Below, piece after piece: positions 49,822 through 58,910 of a stretch of DNA of 64,000 nt (position 1 is its first letter; every line of letters starts with the position of its first letter). This DNA comes from Sulfitobacter sp. F26169L (GTDB lineage Bacteria > Pseudomonadota > Alphaproteobacteria > Rhodobacterales > Rhodobacteraceae): the NCBI RefSeq assembly GCF_026410285.1, contig NZ_JAPMLP010000003.1:186001-250000 (forward strand). The letters are read 5' to 3'. The position numbers and the translations under genes are program-made. Below the pieces are notes generated by a model that did not search any database, was not told where the DNA came from, and worked only from the letters and a program-made list of their open reading frames with translations.

Positions 49822-50985
49822 TCAGGCCGCCGTCATACGCTGCTCGACAATGCCGGCCCACCAGCTGCATCCGACCGGAATAATTTCATCGTTAAAATTG
49901 TATTTAGGGTGATGCACCATAGCTGTGTCGCCGTTGCCCACCAGAATATAGGCACCTGGCCGCTCTTCGAGCATGAATGCAAAATCCTCGCCACCCATAA
50001 CCAGTGGCGCCTCTGCACAATCGCCCGAGATAGAGCGCGCCACATCAGCGGCAAATTCTGTCTGCTCGCCGTGGTTGACCATCACAGGATAGTTCCGGTG
50101 ATACGTAACCCGCGCCACCGCCCCCATAGCCGATGCGATACCACTGCAAATCTCGTTGACCCGCTTGTCCGCCAGATCACGCAGTTCCAGCGACATGGTG
50201 CGCACGGTGCCTTTCAAGTGTACCTTTTGCGGTATCACATTGTAGGCGTTCGATGATGTCTGGAACGACGTAATCGACACCACGATATTGCCCACCGGAT
50301 CGGCGTTCCGGCTTACAATTGTCTGCAACGCGCTCACAATCTGGCTCGCAACCACCGTGGTATCGACGGTTTCATTGGGTTTCGCCGCATGGCCGCCCAA
50401 TCCCTCGATCTCGATATCCAGCAAATCGGTCGCCGCAAAAAACGGGCCCGGGCGGATTGCAAAACTGCCCGCTGGCATACCGGGCCAGTTGTGCATGCCA
50501 TACACTTCCTGAATGCCCCAGCGGTCCATCAAATCGTCATCACACATGACCTTGGCACCACCGCCACCCTCTTCGGCGGGTTGGAATATCACCACGGTAG
50601 TTCCGTCAAAATTGCGGGTTTCGGCCAGATATTGCGCAGCCCCCAGCAGCATTGCCGTATGCCCGTCATGGCCGCAGGCATGCATTGCCCCGTCGGTTTT
50701 AGAGGCATACTCAAGCCCTGTTTCCTCATGGATCGGAAGCGCATCCATGTCGGCGCGCAGGCCGATCACTTTGCCCGATGCTGTGGATTTTCCCTTGATC
50801 ACCCCCACAACACCCGTGCGCCCGATGCCCTCAGTCACTTCGTCACAGCCAAAAGCGCGCAGTTTCTGCGCAACCGTGGCAGAGGTGCGGTGTGTTTCAA
50901 ACAATATCTCGGGATGTTCATGCAGATCACGACGCCAGGCGGTGATATCATCGTGCAATTCGGCAAATCGGTTTTTGACAGGCAT
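49822..50985 (-). CDS. M20-family amidohydrolase (hippurate/IAA-amino acid hydrolase type)
   Basis: A 387-residue metal-dependent amidohydrolase of peptidase family M20D. The metal-site motif MHACGHDGHTAMLLGAAQYL, the catalytic Glu in FQPAEEGGGGA and the dimerisation lid domain are present. The ATG at 50985 gives the start of its neighbour (PVKNRFAELHDDITAWRRDL). These enzymes cleave N-acyl amino acids or related amides, and the substrate is unknown. It is a clear paralog of the adjacent upstream gene, probably from tandem duplication. Cotranscription is likely, with a 66-base gap. Confidence 0.92.
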   Translation of the reverse strand: MPVKNRFAELHDDITAWRRDLHEHPEILFETHRTSATVAQKLRAFGCDEVTEGIGRTGVVGVIKGKSTASGKVIGLRADMDALPIHEETGLEYASKTDGAMHACGHDGHTAMLLGAAQYLAETRNFDGTTVVIFQPAEEGGGGAKVMCDDDLMDRWGIQEVYGMHNWPGMPAGSFAIRPGPFFAATDLLDIEIEGLGGHAAKPNETVDTTVVASQIVSALQTIVSRNADPVGNIVVSITSFQTSSNAYNVIPQKVHLKGTVRTMSLELRDLADKRVNEICSGIASAMGAVARVTYHRNYPVMVNHGEQTEFAADVARSISGDCAEAPLVMGGEDFAFMLEERPGAYILVGNGDTAMVHHPKYNFNDEIIPVGCSWWAGIVEQRMTAA

Positions 50986-51051
50986 GGTTCTGGTCCTTCG
51001 GATGCATGGGGTTTTTGCGGAGTGTAGTTGTTCGCGCGCTAGCAGCAAGCA

Positions 51052-52218
51052 CTAGCTCAGCGGCATCCGCCGCTCCACCAGTTCGGCAAACCACGAACAG
51101 CCTGCGGGGATTGCATCGTCGTTGAAATCATACTGCGGGTGGTGAACCGTCGCACCATCGCCGTTGCCCAACATGATGTAGGCACCGGGGCGCTCTTCCA
51201 GCATGTACGAAAAATCTTCTCCCGCCATGATCGGTGGGGTGTCGGTATCCACACCGGGGCACACGGCCTCGGCGGCGGCGGCGGCAAAATCGGTGTTTTC
51301 GGCGTGATTGTATGTAACAGGATAGCCGCGGTCATAGGTGATTTGCGCGTGGCATCCGTGCGCGCGCGCTGTCAGATCGACAATTTCCTCCAGCCGCTTT
51401 TGCGCCAGATCGCGCACCGCCCCGTCCAGCGTGCGCACGGTGCCGCGCATGGCAACCGTATGCGGGATAACATTATGCGCTTCACTGTCAGAACGCAGCA
51501 TGCAGACTGAAACCACAACCTGTTTCAGCGGATCCACATTGCGCGAGGCGATGGATTGCAGCGCAAGGATCACATGCGCGCTGGCGACATTGGGGTCAAT
51601 CGCCTCATGCGGGGCGGCGGCATGACCACCCTGCCCTGTGATAGTGATGTCGAATTCATCGGTAGCCGCCAGCAGCGCGCCCTTGCGGATATGGAAACTT
51701 CCCACCTCGGCATTGGGCATGTTGTGCAATCCGTAAACCTCATCAATCGCCCAACGCTCCATCAGGCCATCATTGCACATCTCGCGCCCCCCGCCGCCGC
51801 CTTCTTCGGCAGGCTGAAAGATCAGCACAACGTGGCCGTCAAAATTGCGCGTTTGTGCGATGTATTGCGCAGCGCCCAACAGGATCGCCGTGTGCCCGTC
51901 ATGCCCGCAAGCATGCATTTTTCCCGGAATTTTGGAGGCATATTCAAGCCCTGTCGCCTCCTCGATCGGCAGCGCGTCCATATCCGCGCGCAAGCCGATG
52001 GTGCGCCCAGACGAAGTGTTACGCCCCTCGATCACCGCCACAACACCTGTGCGGCCGATGCCGGTGGTAATGTCGGTAATGCCAAAACTGCGCAGCTTTT
52101 CCTCGACAAACTTCGCTGTTTCATGAACGTCGAATTGCAGTTCCGGATACTGGTGCAAATGGCGGCGCCAGCCTGTTATTTCGGCGTGCATTTCGGCAAA
52201 GCGGTTCTTGATCGGCAT
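51052..52218 (-). CDS. M20-family amidohydrolase, tandem paralog
   Basis: A 388-residue M20D amidohydrolase with MHACGHDGHTAILLGAAQYI and FQPAEEGGGGG, colinear along its whole length with the gene at 49822-50985. Differences concentrate in the lid domain and in some active-site-near loops, such as LHNMPNAEVGSFHIRKG against MHNWPGMPAGSFAIRPG, which suggests different acyl or amino acid preference. It lies 12 bases downstream of the FAD oxidoreductase gene, in the same operon-like run. Confidence 0.92.
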   Translation of the reverse strand: MPIKNRFAEMHAEITGWRRHLHQYPELQFDVHETAKFVEEKLRSFGITDITTGIGRTGVVAVIEGRNTSSGRTIGLRADMDALPIEEATGLEYASKIPGKMHACGHDGHTAILLGAAQYIAQTRNFDGHVVLIFQPAEEGGGGGREMCNDGLMERWAIDEVYGLHNMPNAEVGSFHIRKGALLAATDEFDITITGQGGHAAAPHEAIDPNVASAHVILALQSIASRNVDPLKQVVVSVCMLRSDSEAHNVIPHTVAMRGTVRTLDGAVRDLAQKRLEEIVDLTARAHGCHAQITYDRGYPVTYNHAENTDFAAAAAEAVCPGVDTDTPPIMAGEDFSYMLEERPGAYIMLGNGDGATVHHPQYDFNDDAIPAGCSWFAELVERRMPLS

Positions 52219-52230
52219 GGTATTTCCTTT

Positions 52231-53580
52231 TCAGACATTCGGTCCCGGCACCATTGGGGTGCCATCGGTAAATCGGGCATAGCGAAAGCGTGTCAGATCA
52301 TGGCCCGCTGCGCGGCCCAGGGCCATATCAGCCAGCACACGGCCCATGGCGGGTCCGATGCCAAAGCCATGGCCGCTCATCCCCGTTCCGATGATCAATC
52401 CGTCAATGGGCGCATGGTCAACGACGGGCACAATATCGGGCATGGTGTCAATCATACCGGCCCATGCCGCTTTGATCTGAACTTTACCCAGTTGCGGGAA
52501 CATGGATTGGAAATCGCGCGCCAGCTTTGCAATTCTGCGCGGTGTTGGTTTGGGATCAAGGACGCGCATCCGCTCGAACGGGCTGGTATCATCACCGCCC
52601 CACCGCCGCGCTGTGCCCCACGCGTCGGGGTAGAGTTTGGGCGCTGCGGGCAGCAACATACAGCCAAGCGGATCATCGCGCAGTTGGTTGAGATATTTGG
52701 GAAAGGCGCGGAACGCATCTGGCCCGACGTATAGATCAGGCGCGCCCGCCGGGGCCAGCGTATAGCCTCCATCGGCGCGCCGTCGGAAGGCAAGCCTCCG
52801 CGCGGATCCCGCCGCCTGTCCCACATCAGCAACCGGCACTGTTGCCGCCACCTGCGAGCGGACGGACAACTGCGGCATCGCAATGCCATGATTGCGCAAA
52901 AACAACGCCGACCAAGCACCACCTGCCAACACAACACGCGGCGCGGCTACGCGCCCCTTTTCAGTCACTACGCCTGCGACCCTGCCATTGGTGATGTCCA
53001 GACAACGAACCGCGCAGTGTTCAATGATATTTACCCCCTCGCGCACGGCAATTTGTGCCAGTGCAGGGACCGCCACCCAAGGTTCGGCGCGCAAATCCGA
53101 CGCGGTATGCAACCCGCCCAGCGGTTTATCCGTCAGACCAGTGTACATTGCCGCCACCTCTGCGCGGTTGAGCATCCGGCTGTCCGCGCCGTTGGCCGCC
53201 GCGTGGGGCAGCCACATTTCATACCGCGCCAGTGCTTTTGGGGTATAGGCCAGATAGGTCACGCCGCCTTGTTGCAATCCGATGTCTTCGTTGGTTTCGC
53301 GCGACAGGTCTTTCCACAGCCGCTGCGCCTCGGCCATGATCGGCATCTCGGCTGGGTCACGGCCCTGCTGGCGTATCCACCCCCAGTTGCGGCTGGACTG
53401 TTCCGCCGCCACCAACCCTTTTTCAAGCAGCACAACCCTTGCACCGTTTCGCGCGGCATAAAGCGCCGTGCAAACGCCGATAATTCCGCCGCCGATCACA
53501 ACCAGATCGGCAGCGGCAGGCAACGCGCCGGTATGGCGCGGCGCCTGCGCCGCAGTGATCGCTGCACCCTGCATCAACAA
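52231..53580 (-). CDS. FAD-dependent amine oxidoreductase (DAO family)
   Basis: A 449-residue DAO-fold oxidoreductase. The Rossmann FAD motif ADLVVIGGGIIGVCTALYAA lies near residue 23, followed by LLEKG. SSRNWGWIRQQGRDPAEMP is the family segment after the dinucleotide fold, and IIGTGMSGHGFGIGPAMG the C-terminal FAD motif. It should oxidise a D-amino acid, N-methyl amino acid or similar amine. It starts only seven bases after the ArgE-like gene stop, and the amidohydrolase genes follow, hinting at joint catabolism of an amino acid derivative. Confidence 0.9.
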   Translation of the reverse strand: MLMQGAAITAAQAPRHTGALPAAADLVVIGGGIIGVCTALYAARNGARVVLLEKGLVAAEQSSRNWGWIRQQGRDPAEMPIMAEAQRLWKDLSRETNEDIGLQQGGVTYLAYTPKALARYEMWLPHAAANGADSRMLNRAEVAAMYTGLTDKPLGGLHTASDLRAEPWVAVPALAQIAVREGVNIIEHCAVRCLDITNGRVAGVVTEKGRVAAPRVVLAGGAWSALFLRNHGIAMPQLSVRSQVAATVPVADVGQAAGSARRLAFRRRADGGYTLAPAGAPDLYVGPDAFRAFPKYLNQLRDDPLGCMLLPAAPKLYPDAWGTARRWGGDDTSPFERMRVLDPKPTPRRIAKLARDFQSMFPQLGKVQIKAAWAGMIDTMPDIVPVVDHAPIDGLIIGTGMSGHGFGIGPAMGRVLADMALGRAAGHDLTRFRYARFTDGTPMVPGPNV

Positions 53581-53587
53581 CGTCCGC

Positions 53588-54751
53588 TCAGCGGCAAAGT
53601 CGCTCTACCAGTTTTTGCATGAATGCCTGGCCTGCATTGAACTGATCCACCTCAATGAATTCGTTCGGCTGGTGGGCCTGTGCAATGCTGCCGGGCCCGC
53701 AGATCACCGCGCTATAGCCTGCGTCCTGAAATTGCCCCGCCTCGGTGCCATAGCTGACCTTGTGACTGGCATTATCGCCTGTGATCTGACGCACCAGAGT
53801 TTCCGCTTCGCCCTCGTTTTCCGGTTGCAGCGCGGGCACGTCAAACCGTGGCGTGATCTCGATCCGCGTATCGGCCACAACCGATTGCATCGCCTCCTCC
53901 ACTTCACGCACTTTTTCCAGATAGGCGATTTTCCATTTTTCCTTGTCCTCACCGGGAACAACACGGAAATCCATGGCGAACCAGCAATCTTTGGCGGTGA
54001 TATTATGCGCGGTTCCGCCTTCGATCATACCCACATGCACGGTGGTAAAGGGCGGGTCGAACATCGCGGCAAGCTCGCTTGGCTTGGCCTCCATATTGGC
54101 GGTGTTCTGCTCGTTCGCCCATTCAATCAGCTTGGCCCCCGCCATGATCGCGTTGACGCCGGTGTGAAGCAGCGATGAATGAACCTCAAAACCGATCACA
54201 TGGGTGTTGAACCCCGTGCCGCCCTTGTGCCCTGTCACCGCCTGCATGCTGGATGGTTCACCAACGATCACCGCGCTGCCTTTGGGAACGACCCCTTGCA
54301 TAGCCGCAATCATCGGCGGCGCGCCGGTACAGCCGACCTCCTCATCAAAACTCAGCGCGATTTGCAGCGGGCGGTTCACCCCTGCGTAGTGCGCCTCTAC
54401 CAGCGCCCAGATCGCCAGCGCGTCGAAACCTTTCATATCACAGGTGCCGCGCCCGTAGTATTTGCCGTCTTTTTCCACCACGGTGAACGGGTCTGTGTCC
54501 CATGGCTGGCCATCAACCGGCACAACATCGGTATGGCCGGACAAAACAATTGCGCCTTCAATCTGCGGGCCCACATGGGCAAACAGCGCGTGTTTGGGCT
54601 GCTCGGGATCAACATAGCGGTGCGCGGTGATGCCGTGACTGTCGAGATATCCATCTACCCAGTCAATCAGGGGGATGTTTGTGTCACGCGACACGGTCGG
54701 AAAACTGACCAGTTTTTCCATCAATTCAAACGGGGTGAGACGGTCTGCCAT
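53588..54751 (-). CDS. argE: Acetylornithine deacetylase (ArgE)-like M20 peptidase
   Basis: A 387-residue M20A zinc hydrolase. VLSGHTDVVPVDGQPWDTDP (metal His and catalytic Asp), YGRGTCDMKGFDALA, DEEVGCTGAPPMI (catalytic Glu) and HQPNEFIEVDQF (last metal His) are all present. ArgE releases acetate from N-acetylornithine, but homologs also act on other N-acyl amino acids. The catabolic neighbours suggest scavenging rather than biosynthesis. The gene symbol reflects the family, and the substrate is uncertain. Confidence 0.88.
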   Translation of the reverse strand: MADRLTPFELMEKLVSFPTVSRDTNIPLIDWVDGYLDSHGITAHRYVDPEQPKHALFAHVGPQIEGAIVLSGHTDVVPVDGQPWDTDPFTVVEKDGKYYGRGTCDMKGFDALAIWALVEAHYAGVNRPLQIALSFDEEVGCTGAPPMIAAMQGVVPKGSAVIVGEPSSMQAVTGHKGGTGFNTHVIGFEVHSSLLHTGVNAIMAGAKLIEWANEQNTANMEAKPSELAAMFDPPFTTVHVGMIEGGTAHNITAKDCWFAMDFRVVPGEDKEKWKIAYLEKVREVEEAMQSVVADTRIEITPRFDVPALQPENEGEAETLVRQITGDNASHKVSYGTEAGQFQDAGYSAVICGPGSIAQAHQPNEFIEVDQFNAGQAFMQKLVERLCR

Positions 54752-54850
54752 AGCGGAACTCCGGAATAGACAGCGCTGGTGCGCTATTCAAAAACAAATG
54801 TGCTGTCCGCACCGACAGCGCGAACAGTATCAAACCGTTCCCGGCCGGAC

Positions 54851-54872
54851 GCCGCAAATAACATTTTGCGGC
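54851..54872 (-). terminator. Hairpin between the ABC ATPase and argE-like genes
   Basis: GCCGCAAA (54851-54858) and TTTGCGGC (54865-54872) form a perfect 8-bp stem with a 6-base loop, 23 bases downstream of the ABC ATPase stop on the minus strand. No clear U tract follows, so it is a weak terminator or processing site. Confidence 0.4.
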
Positions 54873-54894
54873 AGTAGTAGCGCGATGGCGCAGA

Positions 54895-56727
54895 TCAGTA
54901 GCCACTGTCCGTAATCAGCACCTTATGCTCCGGCCCGACCTCGCGGTAAACACTGGGTTCAGGTTCATAGCTAGCGGGATGGATCGGCGACGGGATTGGT
55001 TTGAAGTTGAGATCTTTCTCTGCTTTGCGTTTACGCGGATCAGCGATGGGAACGGCCTTCATCAACGCTTGGGTATAGGGGTGCTGCGGGTTTTCAAACA
55101 CCTGACGGCGCGGCCCAAGCTCAACGATGCGGCCCAGATACATCACACCGACATAATGGCTCACCCGCTCCACCACGGCCATATCGTGGCTGATGAACAG
55201 GAACGACAGCTCCATCTCCGCTTGCAGTTCCATCATCAGGTTCAACACCTGCGCCTGCACCGATACATCCAGCGCCGATACCGCCTCATCCGCAATGATC
55301 AGCTTGGGGTTGAGCGCAAGTGCGCGGGCAATCGCCACACGCTGCCGCTGGCCGCCGGACAATTCATGCGGGAACCGCCGCATGAAGCTGCGCGGCAGTT
55401 CGACACGGTCAAACAGCATCTCGACCCGTTTCATTACATCCGCGCCCTTGAGCGTGTTGAAGTTATGGATCGGCTCGGCCACCTGATCGGCCAGCCCCAT
55501 CTGCGGGTTCAGCGAGGCAAAAGGGTCCTGAAAAATCATCTGCATATCAAGACGTGCTGTGCGCAAATCCTGCGTGTTCAGCGCCATGATATCCTTGCCG
55601 CCAAGGTTGATTTCGCCTTCCATCGGCTCGACCAGTCGCAAAATGGACCGCCCCGCCGTGGATTTCCCGCAACCGCTTTCGCCCACAAGGCTCAGCGTCT
55701 GGCCCTTGTTGATGCTGAACGACAGATCCTCGACCGCATGAACATTCGCCACCGTGCGGCGCAGCAGGCCCCCCTGAACGGGAAACCGCGTCGTCAGGTT
55801 TTTGACCGTCAGCAACACTTCGTTTGTGCCCTTGATCGGGACAATGGGCTTGTCCTCGCTGCCCAGCAGCTTCATCGGTTCAGGATAGTCTTTGCCGGTC
55901 ATTTCGCCCAGCTTGGGCACAGCCGCCAGCAGCGCCTTCGTATAGGGATGCTGCGGGTTCTCGAATATCTCCTCGACGGTGCCTTCTTCCACCTTGTTGC
56001 CGCGGAACATGACAACAACGCGATCCGCCATCTGCGCCACCACTGCCATATCATGCGTGATGAACATTACGGCAGTTCCTGTCTCACGCTTGAGTCGGTC
56101 GATCAGAGCCAGAATCTCGGCCTGAATGGTTACATCCAACGCCGTCGTCGGCTCATCCGCGATCAACAGACGCGGCTCACAGGCCAGCGCCATAGCGATC
56201 ACAACACGCTGGCGCATCCCGCCGGACAATTCATGCGGATACTGCGTCAGACGCTTTTTAGGCTCGGGGATCCGCACCTGCGTCATCAGCTCCAGTGCGC
56301 GCTCTTCGGCTTGCGCCTTGGTCATGTTCTTGTGCAGCCGCAACCCTTCGGTCAGTTGCTTGCCCACTGTAAACACAGGGTTCAGTGCTGTCATCGGCTC
56401 CTGAAAGATCATCCCGATCTCGTTGCCCCGAATCCCGCGCATTGTATCTTGTGGCATTGACGCCAGATCGACCTGCTCTCCGCCCAAGCGGTCGAACAAC
56501 AACTTGCCGCCCGCAATCTCGCCGCCACCAAACTCCACAAGGCGCATCAGGGACAGGGATGAAACCGACTTGCCCGAACCTGATTCGCCAACCACACACA
56601 CCGTTTCGCCGGGGTTAATGTCGAACGATACATTCTCTACGCCGACAACAGGACCGTCTTTTGTCTGGAATTCAACGCGCAGACCCTCGATGCGGGCAAT
56701 CGGTTGTTTGGTTACGTCATCCAGCAT
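54895..56727 (-). CDS. Dipeptide/oligopeptide ABC transporter, fused double ATP-binding subunit
   Basis: A 610-residue cytoplasmic ATPase with two nucleotide-binding domains, like a fusion of DppD and DppF (GsiA/YejF type). Domain 1 has Walker A GESGSGKSV (about 47-55), signature LSGGMRQRV and Walker B LLIADEPTTALD. Domain 2 has GESGCGKST, LSGGQRQRVAIARAL and LIIADEAVSALD. Each domain ends with an oligopeptide-transporter C-terminal extension (NPQHPYTKALLAAVP and NPQHPYTQALMKAVP). The ATG at 56727 has AAAGGA six bases upstream. It is divergent from its likely partners at 57077-60972. Confidence 0.95.
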   Translation of the reverse strand: MLDDVTKQPIARIEGLRVEFQTKDGPVVGVENVSFDINPGETVCVVGESGSGKSVSSLSLMRLVEFGGGEIAGGKLLFDRLGGEQVDLASMPQDTMRGIRGNEIGMIFQEPMTALNPVFTVGKQLTEGLRLHKNMTKAQAEERALELMTQVRIPEPKKRLTQYPHELSGGMRQRVVIAMALACEPRLLIADEPTTALDVTIQAEILALIDRLKRETGTAVMFITHDMAVVAQMADRVVVMFRGNKVEEGTVEEIFENPQHPYTKALLAAVPKLGEMTGKDYPEPMKLLGSEDKPIVPIKGTNEVLLTVKNLTTRFPVQGGLLRRTVANVHAVEDLSFSINKGQTLSLVGESGCGKSTAGRSILRLVEPMEGEINLGGKDIMALNTQDLRTARLDMQMIFQDPFASLNPQMGLADQVAEPIHNFNTLKGADVMKRVEMLFDRVELPRSFMRRFPHELSGGQRQRVAIARALALNPKLIIADEAVSALDVSVQAQVLNLMMELQAEMELSFLFISHDMAVVERVSHYVGVMYLGRIVELGPRRQVFENPQHPYTQALMKAVPIADPRKRKAEKDLNFKPIPSPIHPASYEPEPSVYREVGPEHKVLITDSGY

Positions 56728-57076
56728 TGCAATCCTTTCTGGTGTTTGAAGCGCCGCTCGCGCGCAACGACACGCTATGCGCAAGCAGGACGCGCGTCAA
56801 ACGAACTCGGGCATCTCATGCTTGTGCCAGCACAAAAAATTCGTGTCGGGGCAAACTTTCAGCGCGCAGGCATACGCAGAAGGCTTGCAATTTCGGCGAA
56901 ACCTGTTTCGATACGGCACATGCACTTTGGGGGGTGCTCTAGGGCTGCCGGAAAATACCGCGCGATTGCGCGCCGTTAGACGGAAATCCTGATCGTCCCC
57001 AAAAATGGCAAGAGAGGCTGGGCACAGCCCAACCAGAGACGTGACACCCTAAAATGTGTCCAACAAGGAGTATACA
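56728..57076. promoter_or_regulatory. 349-base divergent promoter region of the peptide ABC transporter
   Basis: No credible gene is seen. The region must hold the promoters of the ATPase gene (minus) and the binding-protein gene (plus). Visible elements are a small hairpin GGCTG-GGCA-CAGCC at 57017-57030, an AT-rich TAAAAT at 57050-57055 and the AAGGAG ribosome-binding site at 57065-57070. No convincing -35 goes with TAAAAT. Confidence 0.5.
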
Positions 57077-58795
57077 ATGAAGATGAGAACCCTATTGATG
57101 GGTGCGATTGCAACAACTGCATTCGCCCCTGTCGCATTCGCCGACGGCCATGAAGGCGAACGCGGCCGCGATGGCCAGTTGAACATTATTTACTGGCAAG
57201 CCCCGTCAATCCTGAACCCTTTCCTGTCGGGCGGCACAAAAGACCTCGAAGCCGCTTCGCTGGTGCTTGAGCCTCTGGGCCGCTATGATGAAAACGGCGC
57301 ATTGGTGCCCTTCCTCGCCGAAGAAATCCCGACCGTTGAAAACGGCGGCGTTAGCGAAGACCTGACCAGCATCACATGGAAAATTGCCGAAGGCATGCAA
57401 TGGTCCGACGGAACCCCCGTCACCTCTGCTGACGTCAAATTCACTGCCGAATACTGTATGCATCCCGAAGGCGGCTGCGCACAGGGCGCCAAATTCAGCG
57501 GCGTCGAGAGTGTAGAGGCGGTTGATGAACGCACGATCAAGGTCACCTTCGATGGCCCCCAACCCAACCCCTACCAGCCGTTCATGGGCGCACAGTCTCC
57601 CATCCTGCAAATGGCACAGTTCAAAGACTGCCTTGGCCCCAAGGCACCTGAATGCACCGAAGCAAACTTTAACCCCATCGGCACCGGCCCGTTTGTGGTG
57701 AAAGACTTCCGCCCCAACGATGTGATCCAGTTTGAAGCCAACCCGAACTATCGCGACCCGTCCAAACCGGCCTTCGCAACTGTGAACTTCAAGGGTGGTG
57801 GCGATGCAGCTGCTGCCGGTCGTGCAGTTCTGGAAACAGGCGAGTTTGATTACGCGTGGAACCTACAGCTGGCCCCCGATGTCATCGCCAAGATGGCAGA
57901 AGCGGGCAAAGGCACGCCAATTTCCGCTTTCGGAACACTGGTAGAGCGGATCGAAATCAACCTGACCAACCCGTCACCCGATTTGCCTGCCGAAACCCGC
58001 TCTACAATCGCGGAGCCACATCCGATTCTGTCGGATTTCAAAGTCCGCAAGGCGCTTTCAATGGCGATCGACCGTGAGCTGCTGACAGAGGTCGGCTATG
58101 GTCAGGCGGGTCGTGCGACATGTAACTTCGTTCCTGCACCCGCGCTTTACGCCTCTGACAATACCGAGTGTCTGACACAGGACATCGAAGGCGCAAAAGC
58201 ACTGCTGGAAGAGGCCGGCTGGACAGACACAGACGGTGACGGCATCCGCGACAAGGACGGCATGAAATTCTCGCTGCTGTTCCAGACATCGACAAACGCT
58301 GTTCGCCAGGATTTTCAGGCCCTGATCAAGGACTTCTGGAACCAGATCGGTGTCGAAACCGAACTGCGCAATCTGGATGGTTCCGTGTTCTTCGGTGGTG
58401 ATCCCGGTTCGCCCGATACCTTCCAGAAGTTCTATGCAGATGTGGAAATGTACGCCAACAACTTTGATGGCACAGATCCGCAGGCATATCTTGGCTCGCG
58501 TCGTTGCGGCACCGAGCCAAAGCCGTCATCGCAATGGCAAGGTGAGAACATCAACCGCTTCTGTGATCCGGCCTATGATGCGCTGCTTGACGAATTGGAG
58601 ACAACCGGCGAGCTTGAAAAGCGCGGCGAAATCGCCCGCAAGCTGAACGACATGCTGACCAAAGATACAATGACCATCCTTCCCCTTGTGGATCGTGGCC
58701 GTGTGTCTGCAGCGTCAACCACCTTGGGTGGTGTTGTCCTCAACGTGTGGGATTCCGAACTCTGGAATGTCGCAGACTGGTATCGCAAGAAGTAA
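57077..58795 (+). CDS. Peptide ABC transporter substrate-binding protein (SBP_bac_5)
   Basis: A 572-residue periplasmic solute-binding protein of family 5. A signal peptide (RTLLMGAIATTAFAPVAFA) is cleaved before DGHEGERG. The mature protein has the ILNPFLSGGTKD-like N-lobe, TWKIAEGMQWSDGTPVTSAD (the SDG-P-TA-D family signature) and GTGPFVVKDFRPNDVIQFEA. AAGGAG lies six bases before the ATG at 57077. The transported ligand is unknown; peptide, opine or amino-acid derivatives fit the neighbouring hydrolases. Two hairpins follow the gene. Confidence 0.95.
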   Translation: MKMRTLLMGAIATTAFAPVAFADGHEGERGRDGQLNIIYWQAPSILNPFLSGGTKDLEAASLVLEPLGRYDENGALVPFLAEEIPTVENGGVSEDLTSITWKIAEGMQWSDGTPVTSADVKFTAEYCMHPEGGCAQGAKFSGVESVEAVDERTIKVTFDGPQPNPYQPFMGAQSPILQMAQFKDCLGPKAPECTEANFNPIGTGPFVVKDFRPNDVIQFEANPNYRDPSKPAFATVNFKGGGDAAAAGRAVLETGEFDYAWNLQLAPDVIAKMAEAGKGTPISAFGTLVERIEINLTNPSPDLPAETRSTIAEPHPILSDFKVRKALSMAIDRELLTEVGYGQAGRATCNFVPAPALYASDNTECLTQDIEGAKALLEEAGWTDTDGDGIRDKDGMKFSLLFQTSTNAVRQDFQALIKDFWNQIGVETELRNLDGSVFFGGDPGSPDTFQKFYADVEMYANNFDGTDPQAYLGSRRCGTEPKPSSQWQGENINRFCDPAYDALLDELETTGELEKRGEIARKLNDMLTKDTMTILPLVDRGRVSAASTTLGGVVLNVWDSELWNVADWYRKK

Positions 58796-58804
58796 AAAGA
58801 CTTG

Positions 58805-58861
58805 CGGCGGAGGTTTCTCCGCCGTACCTTAGGTCCCCTAGGGCGGGGTTTTCCCCGCCCT
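58805..58861 (+). terminator. Tandem hairpins between binding-protein and permease genes
   Basis: Hairpin 1 is CGGCGGAG-GTTT-CTCCGCCG (58805-58824), a perfect 8-bp stem. Hairpin 2 is AGGGCGGGG-TTTT-CCCCGCCCT (58840-58861), a perfect 9-bp stem followed by TATTT. Placed between a binding-protein gene and its permeases, such hairpins commonly stabilise the upstream message and reduce readthrough, giving excess binding protein. Confidence 0.8.
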
Positions 58862-58910
58862 TATTTGACCCCGACTGTTCTTTCAGACTGACAAATAAAG
58901 GCGCCGCTTG

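Noticed and set aside
54925-56460. 511-codon open frame on the plus strand
   Set aside because: It is antisense to the double ATP-binding subunit, with no recognisable domain. It is a by-product of codon bias.
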